Shown here one piece after another: positions 42,704-50,874 of a stretch of DNA of 64,000 nucleotides. The position numbers and the translations under genes were made by a program. The notes beneath the pieces were generated by a model. The model saw only the letters and a program-made list of their open reading frames with translations. It was not told the DNA's origin and ran no database searches. The DNA comes from an uncultured Collinsella sp. (GTDB lineage: Bacteria > Actinomycetota > Coriobacteriia > Coriobacteriales > Coriobacteriaceae). The number at the start of each line of letters is the position of its first letter. The stretch's first letter is position 1. Where the stretch lies: positions 1 through 64,000 of the forward strand of contig CATXXF010000002.1 of the NCBI GenBank assembly GCA_958403395.1, in the 5' to 3' direction.

Positions 42704-44007
42704 ATGGAGAAAACTGCCGAGCAGCTGCGCCGCGAACACATTGCCCTAGAGGGCGACACCCACGGTAAGAATAAATGGGCGATTCTGTTCACCGTGCTCG
42801 TCATGACCTTTATGGCGTGTCTGGATGCGAGCATCGTGACGGTGGCGCTCCCAGTGATGCAAAAGGAGCTGGGGGTGGGTCTCGACCGCATTCAGCTCGT
42901 GAGCTCGGTGTATCTGCTCGCGACGTGCGTCGCCATGCTGCCGTTTGGCCGCTTGGGCGATGTGCGCGGCAAGGTGAATGTGTTCCAGCTTGGTGTAATC
43001 GTCTTTACGGGTGGCTCGTTGCTTTGCGGGCTTTCGGCTTCGCTCCAGGTGCTTATCTTGGCGCGTTTCGTGCAGGGCATTGGCTGTGCCGCCGCGATGG
43101 CCAACAATATGGGCATCATCACCGAGTCGTTTCCGGCGCGTGAGCGCGGCCGTGCCATGGGCATTCTGGCGACCTTTGTGGCTCTTGGCATGATGTGCGG
43201 CCCCGTGCTCGGCGGCGTGCTGGTGGCGAGCTTTCCCTGGGAGAGCTCTTCCTTATCAATCTGCCCATTGGCGTAATCTCGTTTATCGTGGGACTCTATA
43301 CGCTGCCGCATGTGAAGCCGGAGGCTGGCGAACGCCCTATGCCGTTGACAGAGGCGGCGCGTCGCTGCTTTGCGAGCTCGGCTTTCACGATTAACCTGGC
43401 TTGCATGCTTATCGTGTTCGTGGGTATCGGTGCCTCCGAGTTTGTGCTGCCGTTCTACTTTCAGGATGCCCACGGCTTTAGCTCCGATATCTCCGGCCTG
43501 TTGTTTTTGGCGATGCCGGTCGTGAATGCCTTTGTGGGCCCGCTTTCGGGCTCGGTGTCCGACCGTGTTGGTTGTGAAGCGCCCACGGCCGTTGGCCTGG
43601 GCGTGTACGTGTGCGGTCTCTTTGCGGTGAGCACGCTTGACGAGCACTCTTCCATCTTGATGATTGTGTGCTGCGTCGCGTTTATGTCGTGCGGCACGTC
43701 GATCTTCCAGAGTCCCAATAATTCGCTGTATATGGGTTCGGCTCCGCGTGAGGCGCTTGGCTTTGCGGGCAGCTTGAGCAGCTTGGCGCGCTATGCGGGC
43801 ATAGCGCTGGGTATTACGGCGGCGTCGCGCATCCTGTATGGACAGACGAGCGCGGCGATGGGCAAGACGGTCACGAGCTATGTGGCGGGTCGTCCGGACG
43901 TGTTCCTCTTTGGCTTCCGTTTGGTATTCTACGTGCTGATGGCCGTTGCCACCGTGGGCTTTGCGCTCACATTGGTACGTTTGGTGAGGACGCGCACCCG
44001 GCATTAG
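42704..44007 (+). pseudogene. DHA2-type MFS drug/metabolite exporter, frameshifted
   Basis: The frame opened by ATG 42704 (AGAAAGGA upstream) encodes the first ~190 residues of an MFS transporter (DASIVTVALPVMQKELG, motif A GRLGDVRGKVNVF) and then runs into a stop at 43276. The continuation, LGELFLINLPIGVISFIVG to the end at 44007, is in the +1-shifted frame. The break falls at the G run 43239-43241, where one extra G would restore WGELFLINLPIG. So either a single-base deletion has inactivated the gene or the base was lost in sequencing. Intact length would be about 434 residues. Confidence 0.85.
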
Positions 44008-44164
44008 CGTGTTGGGAGGCTGCCTGCCACGACTCGCGCCGTCCCAAAAAGACTGGTTTGTGGTGCGATGCGGCTTGTGGGGCGGGCGGGGGTCGGTCCG
44101 TGGTAGACTATCGAACAACGTTTATTAATCGCGCGGTATCGTTGCCGCGAGAAGGGGTTGCGCC

Positions 44165-44743
44165 ATGCAGGAGCTTGAGGATCGTATTCGCCATGACGGC
44201 ATCGTAAAGGCCGGTAACGTCCTTAAGGTTGATGCCTTCCTCAACCACCAGTGCGACGTTGAGCTGTTCGACCATATGGGCGCCGAGTGGGCCCGTCTGT
44301 TCGAGGGTGTCGAGATCAACAAGATCCTGACGATCGAGGCTTCGGGCATTGGCATGGCTTGCATTGCGGCCCAGCATTTTGGCGGCGTGCCGGTGGTCTT
44401 TGCCAAGAAGGCACAGTCCATCAACCTCGACGGCGAGCAGTATGCCACGACCATCTACTCCTTTACCAAGCAGAAGGAGTACCCGGTTATCGTTGGCAAG
44501 CGTTTTCTGTCCGAGGGCGACAAGGTCCTGATCATCGACGACTTCTTGGCCAACGGGTGCGCGCTCGAGGGTCTTATCAAGATCTGCGAGGCTGCGGGTG
44601 CCGAGGTGTCCGGAATTGGTATTGCGGTGGAGAAGGGCTTCCAGGGCGGCGGCGATAAGCTCCGTAAACGCGGCTTCCGCGTTGAGAGCCTGGCCCGTAT
44701 CGCCGATATGGACTGCGAGAACGGCGAGATCACCTTCGCCTAA
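44165..44743 (+). CDS. xpt: Xpt, xanthine phosphoribosyltransferase
   Basis: Salvages xanthine to XMP with PRPP, 192 residues. The PRPP loop [19 protein letters not shown] is near residue 121, and [16 protein letters not shown] and [11 protein letters not shown] are Xpt-typical. AGAAGGGG precedes the ATG. No purine riboswitch blocks were found in the 157-nt leader. A perfect terminator follows. Confidence 0.95.
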   Translation: MQELEDRIRHDGIVKAGNVLKVDAFLNHQCDVELFDHMGAEWARLFEGVEINKILTIEASGIGMACIAAQHFGGVPVVFAKKAQSINLDGEQYATTIYSFTKQKEYPVIVGKRFLSEGDKVLIIDDFLANGCALEGLIKICEAAGAEVSGIGIAVEKGFQGGGDKLRKRGFRVESLARIADMDCENGEITFA

Positions 44744-44770
44744 GCGCGCAACACAAGCGATTGGTATGCG

Positions 44771-44806
44771 ATGTGACAAAGGGACTGTCCCTTTGTCACA
44801 TTTTTT
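44771..44806 (+). terminator. Perfect Rho-independent terminator after xpt
   Basis: Fourteen-pair stem ATGTGACAAAGGGA / TCCCTTTGTCACAT with a CTG loop and T6. Confidence 0.97.
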
Positions 44807-44826
44807 GTATGAGGGGAGGTGCTGAT

Positions 44827-45207
44827 ATGGATGAGAACAAGATGGGATGGCGTGGGTATGCGCGCTATGCCGAGATGTCGGTCGAGGAGCTGGCGCGCGA
44901 TTGCGAGGTACAGGTGTTTCGCGCGACGGGTCCGGGCGGGCAGGGCGTGAACACGACGGACTCTGCGGTGCGCATGAAACATGGGCCCACGGGGATTGTC
45001 GTGACGGCGCGTGAGAGCCGCAGCCAGTTTCAGAATCGCGCGAGCTGCCTGCGTAAGCTGCGCGCTGAGCTTGAGCGTCGCGGGCGTCCACCGCGTCGAC
45101 GCGTAAAGACCAAGGTGCCTCAGCGCTCTCGCCAGCGCAGGCTTAATGACAAGCACTTCAACGCCATTAAAAAGGCCAACCGTCGCAAACCGGGCAGCGA
45201 CGAATAG
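44827..45207 (+). CDS. Stand-alone RF-1-domain (GGQ) protein, putative ribosome-rescue factor
   Basis: 126 residues from ATG 44827 (GGGGAGGT upstream). Only the peptidyl-tRNA-hydrolysing domain of class I release factors is present: [18 protein letters not shown] has the GGQ at residues 37-39, then [20 protein letters not shown], and a very basic tail ([20 protein letters not shown]). Codon-recognition domains are missing. This layout is that of ArfB/YaeJ and mitochondrial MTRFR proteins, which rescue stalled ribosomes. Which stalled state it acts on cannot be told. Confidence 0.85.
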   Translation: MDENKMGWRGYARYAEMSVEELARDCEVQVFRATGPGGQGVNTTDSAVRMKHGPTGIVVTARESRSQFQNRASCLRKLRAELERRGRPPRRRVKTKVPQRSRQRRLNDKHFNAIKKANRRKPGSDE

Positions 45208-45215
45208 CCTCCTCA

Positions 45216-45286
45216 TAAGTTGCGGTGAAATAGGGACTGTTTTGCGGCTTTAGATGCATAAACAGTCCCTATTTCACCGCAACTTA
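45216..45286. repeat. Inverted repeat, AGTTGCGGTG family copy 2 (27-nt perfect arms)
   Basis: Arms 45216-45242 and 45260-45286 are perfectly complementary over 27 nt with a 17-nt loop. The arm contains AGTTGCGGTGAAATAGGG and matches the imperfect element at 24324-24390. It lies between the convergent release-factor-like and lipid-kinase genes. Confidence 0.9.
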
Positions 45287-45293
45287 GGTGGGG

Positions 45294-46256
45294 TTAGTGG
45301 GTGGGGTGCCAGACGTGGAGGGCGCCGGCGAGGATGTCGACCTCGATGCGCGAGGCGACGATGGGCTCGCCGTCGGCCTGGATGGGATAGTCGGGCTCCT
45401 CAAAGGTGAGCTCGACATGGCGGCAGCGGCGCATGCGAACCGGTGGCAGCTTGGTATGGTGGCCATCTTTGGCCGAAAGGAACACGGGAAGCGCGACCGC
45501 GCGCGGAACGGGGCCGCAGGCGTAGCAGACGTCGAATATACCGTCACAGGGGTCGGCGTCGGGGCAGATGCGATAGCCCGAGCCGTAGGTAGGACCCAGC
45601 TGAATCGCCATGATGATCGCCCTCACGCGCTCGGCGGGCGCTCCGTCAAAGCTGACTGTCATGGGGTAGTTGCGATAGCGTAGGCCAAACTGCTCAAGTC
45701 CCGAGAGGGTGTAGAGCGGAGCGCCCGTCAAGCCGGTCTTTTTGCGCAGCTCGGTGGTGCCAAGGCCGATGGCGGCATCGATGCCGACCGAAAGCGTCTG
45801 GTCGTAGTACTCAACGGTAGCCTCGCCGCTGCCGTTCGCAGGGCTCCACGAGCGAATGCGCCCGATGTCCTGACTCTGCAGCTCGCAGGTGAGCAGCGCG
45901 CCAAAATCCTTGCCGGAGAAATCTTCGATATCGAGCGTTTGGGCAAAATCGTTGCCGGAGCCTACGGGCAGGACGGCAAGCGCCGGTCGAACTGCCTTTT
46001 CTTGCGCCATCAAGCCATTGACGACCTCGTGGATCACGCCATCGCCGCCGAGTGCGATAACGGTGCGATAGCCCGTTGCCTGGGCGGCCAGTTCCTTGGC
46101 GTGTCCCATGCGCTCGGTTAGCACAAGGTCAAACTGGGATGCGCGCGCGGTCATATCCAAAAAGCGTTGCAGGCGCTCGGCAACTTCGTGCGCGGCGCCC
46201 GACTGGGCGGCTGGGTTGGCGATGATGAGCGTGCGACCAAAATCAGTTGCGTGCAT
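45294..46256 (-). CDS. YegS/DagK-like lipid kinase
   Basis: Diacylglycerol-kinase-catalytic-domain protein, 320 residues from ATG 46256 (GGGAG upstream; an in-frame ATG at 46280 is also possible). The nucleotide site is seen in ALGGDGVIHEVVNGL near residue 73 and LPVGSGNDFAQTL near residue 100; the C-terminal beta-sandwich includes ADGEPIVASRIEVDIL. It probably phosphorylates diacylglycerol or a related lipid for phospholipid recycling. Confidence 0.9.
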   Translation of the reverse strand: MHATDFGRTLIIANPAAQSGAAHEVAERLQRFLDMTARASQFDLVLTERMGHAKELAAQATGYRTVIALGGDGVIHEVVNGLMAQEKAVRPALAVLPVGSGNDFAQTLDIEDFSGKDFGALLTCELQSQDIGRIRSWSPANGSGEATVEYYDQTLSVGIDAAIGLGTTELRKKTGLTGAPLYTLSGLEQFGLRYRNYPMTVSFDGAPAERVRAIIMAIQLGPTYGSGYRICPDADPCDGIFDVCYACGPVPRAVALPVFLSAKDGHHTKLPPVRMRRCRHVELTFEEPDYPIQADGEPIVASRIEVDILAGALHVWHPTH

Positions 46257-46342
46257 GGGGCGACTCCCGGCGTGTGACATGACAGTGCGGTCGCGCTCAG
46301 GTCGAATTGCCCCCGGTTGTGGCTGCACGGCGATTTTTACAT

Positions 46343-47764
46343 CTACTCTATCAGGTCGTTGTGGCGCTCGATAGCATCCGCTACCGTACCGCCCTCATCC
46401 ACAATAAGCGAACGGCGCTTGGGTGAGATGATGCGCTGGGCGGGGTACACGCCGCGGTGCCCGCCGGTTAGGTAGCTGATAAAGGCCACGATGACAAAGA
46501 ACCCGGCGGCCGTGCCGTGGAACAGGTCGATGGCCATCATGCAGGTGGTGATGGGTACGTTGAGGCCGGCGCAGAACACGCCGAGCATGCCGAGAGCCGC
46601 CAGAAAACTGGGGTCGAGCCCGGTAAGGCAACCGATCCAGCCACCGAGTGCCGCACCGATGCCAAACAGGGGCGTGACCTCGCCGCCTTGGAAGCCCGCA
46701 CCCAGGGTAAGCGCTGTGACGACCAACTTGATGGCTGCGTCTGCCAGGGTGGTGTTGCCGGCAAATCCGGCGCCGGAAAGCCACGTGGAAAGGCCGGCGT
46801 AGTCCCAGGCGTCGAGAAGGGCATAGGCGGCCAAAACCACGAGTGCGCCTATGAGTGCGCGAACGAGGTAATTGGTGATAAAGCGACCGTACAGGCTCTT
46901 GACGGTTCGAACTGACCAGGCAAAGAGGCGTGCCGTCAGACCGAAGATAATGGCGCTGATAACAACGATGACAACCGTCCGTGGTGTCATGTTGGGAACG
47001 CTGGCGATAACATTCGCCTCGTACTCGGTACCCAGGGCGAGTGATGTAAAGTAGCCGGTAAACGAGGCGACCAGGCAGTAGATGCCCGCGGTGTAGTCGA
47101 TCTTGCCGATAAAGCACATCTCCATGCCAAAGAAAGCCCCGGCAAGGGGCGAGCCGAATACGGCGCCAAAGGCCGACGAGATGCCGGCGAGCATGAGGTC
47201 GTGGTGGTCATGCTTTTTGAGGTGGGCGAGGCTCGAGATGTTGCTGGCGATGGTGCCGCCAATCTGAACCGCGGCTCCCTCGCGACCGGCCGATCCACCC
47301 GTTAGGTGCGTGAGCGTGGAGCAGACGAAGGTGAGGACGGCCATGCGCATATGGATGAGGCGTGTGCCCAGAGCGGAGTCAATGACCAGGTTGTTACCGC
47401 GTTTGGCGGCAAGACCGTGGTTTTTGTACACCCATGCGGTGGCAACGCCCACAACGGGAAGCAGTGCGTAAATCCACGCATGGTGCTCGCGATAGTCGGT
47501 GGCGATATTCAGCGAGGCCAAAAACGCCCAAGCGGCAACGCCCATGGCGAGCGAGACAATGACGACGAGCGCGAGCAACTTGGCGCTCGCGAGTAGGTTG
47601 CGGGCGTTGCGGCGCGTGTCGGCAGCCAAGAGATGCTCGGAGCGGGTAAGTTGATGCCTGCCTGCCGTGATGACGTCGTTCAGGGAGAAAAAGCCGCCAT
47701 CGTCGAGCGGCTGGGAATGATCCTGCGTTTCGTTTGCGCTTTCGGTTTTGTCGTTATGAGCCAT
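46343..47764 (-). CDS. CLC-family anion/proton antiporter, CLC-F-like
   Basis: Integral membrane CLC protein, 473 residues from ATG 47764 (GAGGAAC upstream). The gating glutamate is in GGSAGREGAAVQIGG near residue 160. The usual chloride-site GSGIP segment is replaced by RGNNLVID near residue 126, an arrangement I associate with the CLC-F branch of fluoride/proton exporters. SSAFGAVFGSPLAGAFFGME and GAGFQGGEVTPLFGIGAALG are also present. No fluoride (crcB) riboswitch was recognised upstream. A chloride function cannot be excluded. Confidence 0.8.
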   Translation of the reverse strand: MAHNDKTESANETQDHSQPLDDGGFFSLNDVITAGRHQLTRSEHLLAADTRRNARNLLASAKLLALVVIVSLAMGVAAWAFLASLNIATDYREHHAWIYALLPVVGVATAWVYKNHGLAAKRGNNLVIDSALGTRLIHMRMAVLTFVCSTLTHLTGGSAGREGAAVQIGGTIASNISSLAHLKKHDHHDLMLAGISSAFGAVFGSPLAGAFFGMEMCFIGKIDYTAGIYCLVASFTGYFTSLALGTEYEANVIASVPNMTPRTVVIVVISAIIFGLTARLFAWSVRTVKSLYGRFITNYLVRALIGALVVLAAYALLDAWDYAGLSTWLSGAGFAGNTTLADAAIKLVVTALTLGAGFQGGEVTPLFGIGAALGGWIGCLTGLDPSFLAALGMLGVFCAGLNVPITTCMMAIDLFHGTAAGFFVIVAFISYLTGGHRGVYPAQRIISPKRRSLIVDEGGTVADAIERHNDLIE

Positions 47765-47974
47765 ACGTTCCTCTTTTAGGTTGCAACGCAAGCATTATAA
47801 AACGCGGTAAACGCGACGAGCCGGTGGGTTGGTTTCCATTCTGTTTCGCGGCCTACAACCGACAGGTGTATTTGCGGGTACAGGCCGAGTCGCGGTCGTG
47901 CGTCGGGGGATTATACTGAGACAAGCATAAAGAATCGGCGCCCCTGTTGTGCGCCGTGACATTAAGAGGTGCAT

Positions 47975-49237
47975 ATGGCAGAGAAACTCATTCCGCTGGA
48001 TGACGCACAGTCGATTGTCCTGTCGCACGTTGCTCCGACCGATTTCGTTGAGATTCCCGTGTGGCAGGCCGCCGGTCTTCCCTTGGCCGAGGACGCGGTG
48101 GCCGATATCGACATCTCGCCGTTTGCCAACAGCGCTATGGACGGATATGCCGTGCGCTCGGCGGACTTGGCGCAGGCATCTGGCGAGGCGCCGGTGACGC
48201 TCGACGTTATCGGACACGAGGCCGCGGGCCATGTGTTTGAGGGCGCTATCGGCGCGGGCGAGGCGGTCCGCATTATGACAGGCGCGCCGGTGCCCGAAGG
48301 TGCCGACGCCGTGGTGAAATACGAGATCGTCGATGTGCTCGACGGCGATGGCAACGAGGGCTCGCACGTTCGCTTCTCGGCGCCGGCCAAGGGAGGGGAG
48401 AACGTTCGCTCGGCTGCTGAGGAAGCCCATGCCGGCGACGTCGTGATGCGCGCTGGCGAGGTTGTGGCTCCGGCCGGCGCGGGTCTGCTGGCGAGCGCCG
48501 GATACGCGAGCGTGAAGATGCACGCTGCCCCGCGTGTGGGCATCATCTCGCTGGGCACGGAACTGGTCGCACCGAGTAAGGTGCCGGCGCGTGGTCAGAT
48601 TCGCGATTCCAACTCCTCGGCGCTGATGGCCGAGGCACTCGATGCCGGCGCCGAGCCCGTGTTCTACGGCATCGCGCCCGATGATGAGCAGGCGATTGCC
48701 GAGCTGGTACATCGCGCCACGCGAGAGTGCGATTTTGTCATTACGAGCGGTGGCGCCTCGGCGGGCGATTACGATTTCGTGACGGCGCTCGTCCGGCGCG
48801 AGGGCGAGGTACTGTTTGACCGCATCTCGATGCGCCCCGGCAAGGCCATCACGTTTGGCTTGCTCGGGGGTAAGCCCTACCTGGGGCTTTCGGGCAACCC
48901 GGCCGCGGCGTATGTGGGCTTTGAGATGCTCGCCCGCCCGGCGATCCGCAAGATGCGCGGCTTTGCCGAGGGTGCGCGTCCCGTGCAACGGGCGACGCTC
49001 ACACACGGCGTGAAAAAGCGACAGCATCGCCGCTTCTTCGATCGCGCCACGGTTTTGCGCGACCCCGAGACCGGTGAGTTGTTGGTGACCGAGGCCAAGA
49101 CGCAGAATTCGGCGCTGCTCGGCACGATGCAGCGGTCCAACTGCCTACTGCGTATTGACGAAGGACCGTGCGAGCTCAAGGCGGGCGACGTCGTGGATGT
49201 CGTGCGTGTCGACCTGTCCGAGGGCACGGTACTATAG
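47975..49237 (+). CDS. moeA: MoeA, molybdopterin molybdenumtransferase
   Basis: Inserts molybdate into adenylated molybdopterin, 420 residues from ATG 47975 (AGAGG upstream). Family motifs: FANSAMDGYAVRSADL near residue 48, RIMTGAPVPEGADAVV near 104, ISLGTELV near 191, TSGGASAGDYDFV near 262 and LGLSGNPAAAYVGFE near 306. It is followed after 10 nt by mog, then modABC, forming a molybdenum block. Confidence 0.95.
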   Translation: MAEKLIPLDDAQSIVLSHVAPTDFVEIPVWQAAGLPLAEDAVADIDISPFANSAMDGYAVRSADLAQASGEAPVTLDVIGHEAAGHVFEGAIGAGEAVRIMTGAPVPEGADAVVKYEIVDVLDGDGNEGSHVRFSAPAKGGENVRSAAEEAHAGDVVMRAGEVVAPAGAGLLASAGYASVKMHAAPRVGIISLGTELVAPSKVPARGQIRDSNSSALMAEALDAGAEPVFYGIAPDDEQAIAELVHRATRECDFVITSGGASAGDYDFVTALVRREGEVLFDRISMRPGKAITFGLLGGKPYLGLSGNPAAAYVGFEMLARPAIRKMRGFAEGARPVQRATLTHGVKKRQHRRFFDRATVLRDPETGELLVTEAKTQNSALLGTMQRSNCLLRIDEGPCELKAGDVVDVVRVDLSEGTVL

Positions 49238-49247
49238 GAGGAATGCT

Positions 49248-49727
49248 ATGGAGTTGAAGATATCGATCGTGACGTGCTCGGATACGCGCGACCTTGCCCA
49301 GGACGAGGCCGGAGCCGCACTCGAGGAGCTTATCGAGGCGCAGGGGTGGACGGTCGCCTCGCATATGGTCGTACGCGACGACGTCAGCGAGATCGGTGAT
49401 GCCATTGCGGAAGCCGCCGATGAGTGCCACGCCAATGTCGTGCTCACCTGCGGCGGCACGGGTCTTTCGATGCGCGATGTGACGCCCGAGGCGACGCGTG
49501 CCGTCTGCGACCGCGATGTGCCGGGTATTGCAGAGACAATCCGCGCGTACTCCATGACCAGGACGCGCCGCGCTATGCTCTCGCGCGCCGTGTGCATGCA
49601 GCGTGGGCATACGCTTGTCATCAACTTTCCGGGATCCACGAAAGCGGCCCGCGAAAGCTGGGAGGCCGTGAGCGATCAGCTGGAGCATGCGGCCCAAATG
49701 ACGGCGGGCGGCGGACATACCAAATAA
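49248..49727 (+). CDS. mog: MogA/MoaB-type molybdopterin adenylyltransferase
   Basis: Adenylates molybdopterin before MoeA acts, 159 residues, ATG at 49248 after AGGAGG. The MPT-binding loop LTCGGTGLSMRDVTPEATRA near residue 65 and NFPGSTKAARESWEAV near residue 125 are conserved. Whether it is MogA or MoaB by orthology cannot be settled, but pairing with moeA supports the activity. Confidence 0.92.
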   Translation: MELKISIVTCSDTRDLAQDEAGAALEELIEAQGWTVASHMVVRDDVSEIGDAIAEAADECHANVVLTCGGTGLSMRDVTPEATRAVCDRDVPGIAETIRAYSMTRTRRAMLSRAVCMQRGHTLVINFPGSTKAARESWEAVSDQLEHAAQMTAGGGHTK

Positions 49728-49740
49728 GCGGTTTACCTGC

Positions 49741-49777
49741 GGCGGGGCGACCTGAACGGCTGCTCCGCCTTTGTTTT
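49741..49777 (+). terminator. Rho-independent terminator after mog
   Basis: GGCGGGGC / GCTCCGCC stem (one wobble), 13-nt loop, then TTTGTTTT. Confidence 0.85.
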
Positions 49778-49830
49778 CCGCCGAAGCGACGCCGAGGTGC
49801 ACGGCAACTCGAAACTATATTCTCTAGCGA

Positions 49831-49870
49831 GAATAATTTCTCATTATCATTATTCGCTCGGAAGTATAAT
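49831..49870 (+). promoter_or_regulatory. modA promoter region with an AT-rich palindrome
   Basis: TATAAT at 49865-49870 is a perfect -10 hexamer about 60 nt before modA. Just upstream GAATAAT (49831-49837) and ATTATTC (49849-49855) form a palindrome; the minus strand reads AATAATGATAATGAGA, similar to the first two hexamers of a Fur-type box. A metal-responsive repressor or a ModE-like regulator could bind there. Confidence 0.5.
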
Positions 49871-49930
49871 CTAGTAACAGAATAAAGCCTGCGGCGGGGT
49901 GCCCGGGCATAGCGTTCGAAAGGGTTGAAT

Positions 49931-50806
49931 ATGTTCGATATGGTTTCACGCCGCGGTTTTGTCTCGCTTTCTGCTGCCGCTGCCGCCGGCCTTGGCCTTG
50001 CCGGCTGCTCGGGCAACAAGACGTCCGAGCCCGCTGGTTCCGATGCCGGCTCCGTCAAGTCTTCCTCTAAGAAGAAGGCTGTCGAGCTGCAGGTCTTTGC
50101 CGCTAACTCGCTCGAGAAAGCTCTGCCCGAGGTTCAGGAGCTTTACACCGAGCAGACCGGCACCACGTTTGCCGACACGCAGTTTAAGGCGTCTGGCGAC
50201 CTTGTCGAGCAGATGCGCGCCGGTGCCGCCGTCGACGTGCTCATCACCGCTTCCAAGGGCACCATGGATGACGCTGAGACCGCCGAGCTCGTCGACGCCG
50301 ACACGCGTGAGGACATGTTCGTCAACGACCTCGTGATCATTCGCGCCGAGGGCTCCGACACCAAGGTCGAGGCCATTGCCGACGTTGCGAACCTAGAAGG
50401 CAAGATTGCCATTGGCGACGCCAAGACCGTTCCCGCCGGCAAGTACGCTAACCAGGCCCTGGCCTCCGTGGGCCTCTACACCGGCATCGAGGGCGACGAC
50501 GGCGAGTATGCCCCCGAGATCGCCGACAAGGTCGCACTGGCCGATAAGGTCGGCACCGCTGCCGCCTACGTCTCTACAGGCGACTGCGTGGCCGGTTTTG
50601 TCTACAGCTCCGATATCTTCCGCTACGACGGCATCGAGGAGGCCTTCGTGTGCCCCGAGGATTCGCACAAGCCCATCGTGTACCCGGGTGCCGTTGCCGA
50701 GAGCTCCGAGCATGCCGACGAAGCCAAGGCGTTCATCGACTTTTGCCTGTCCAACAAGAAGGCTCAGAAGATTTGGGCTAAGTACGGCTTTGAGCTTTCC
50801 GCGTAG
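49931..50806 (+). CDS. modA: ModA, molybdate-binding lipoprotein
   Basis: Solute receptor of a molybdate/tungstate ABC importer, 291 residues. The N-terminus has a twin-arginine-like SRRGFVSLSAAAA and a lipobox LAGC (Cys near residue 26), so it may be a Tat-exported lipoprotein. Oxyanion-site segments are VFAANSLEKALPEV, FKASGDLVEQMRAGAAVDV and GDAKTVPAGKYANQAL, all ModA-typical. AAAGGG precedes ATG 49931. It leads the modABC unit. Confidence 0.93.
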   Translation: MFDMVSRRGFVSLSAAAAAGLGLAGCSGNKTSEPAGSDAGSVKSSSKKKAVELQVFAANSLEKALPEVQELYTEQTGTTFADTQFKASGDLVEQMRAGAAVDVLITASKGTMDDAETAELVDADTREDMFVNDLVIIRAEGSDTKVEAIADVANLEGKIAIGDAKTVPAGKYANQALASVGLYTGIEGDDGEYAPEIADKVALADKVGTAAAYVSTGDCVAGFVYSSDIFRYDGIEEAFVCPEDSHKPIVYPGAVAESSEHADEAKAFIDFCLSNKKAQKIWAKYGFELSA

Positions 50807-50874
50807 TGCGGCTTGGCGCGATAATTCCATCGTTTTGTGTTTCACTCCGTCCTTGTATTCGCTTGGAGCTTTTC

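Noticed and set aside
43239..43241. Phase-variable homopolymer in the MFS gene
   Set aside because: The run is only three G residues, too short for slipped-strand phase variation; a deletion or base-call error is more likely.
44008..44164. Purine riboswitch upstream of xpt
   Set aside because: None of the conserved purine-aptamer blocks (TATA...AATATGG-type) is present in the leader.
47765..47974. Fluoride (crcB) riboswitch upstream of the CLC gene
   Set aside because: The GGCGATGG and CTGATGGC blocks of the crcB motif are absent on the minus strand.
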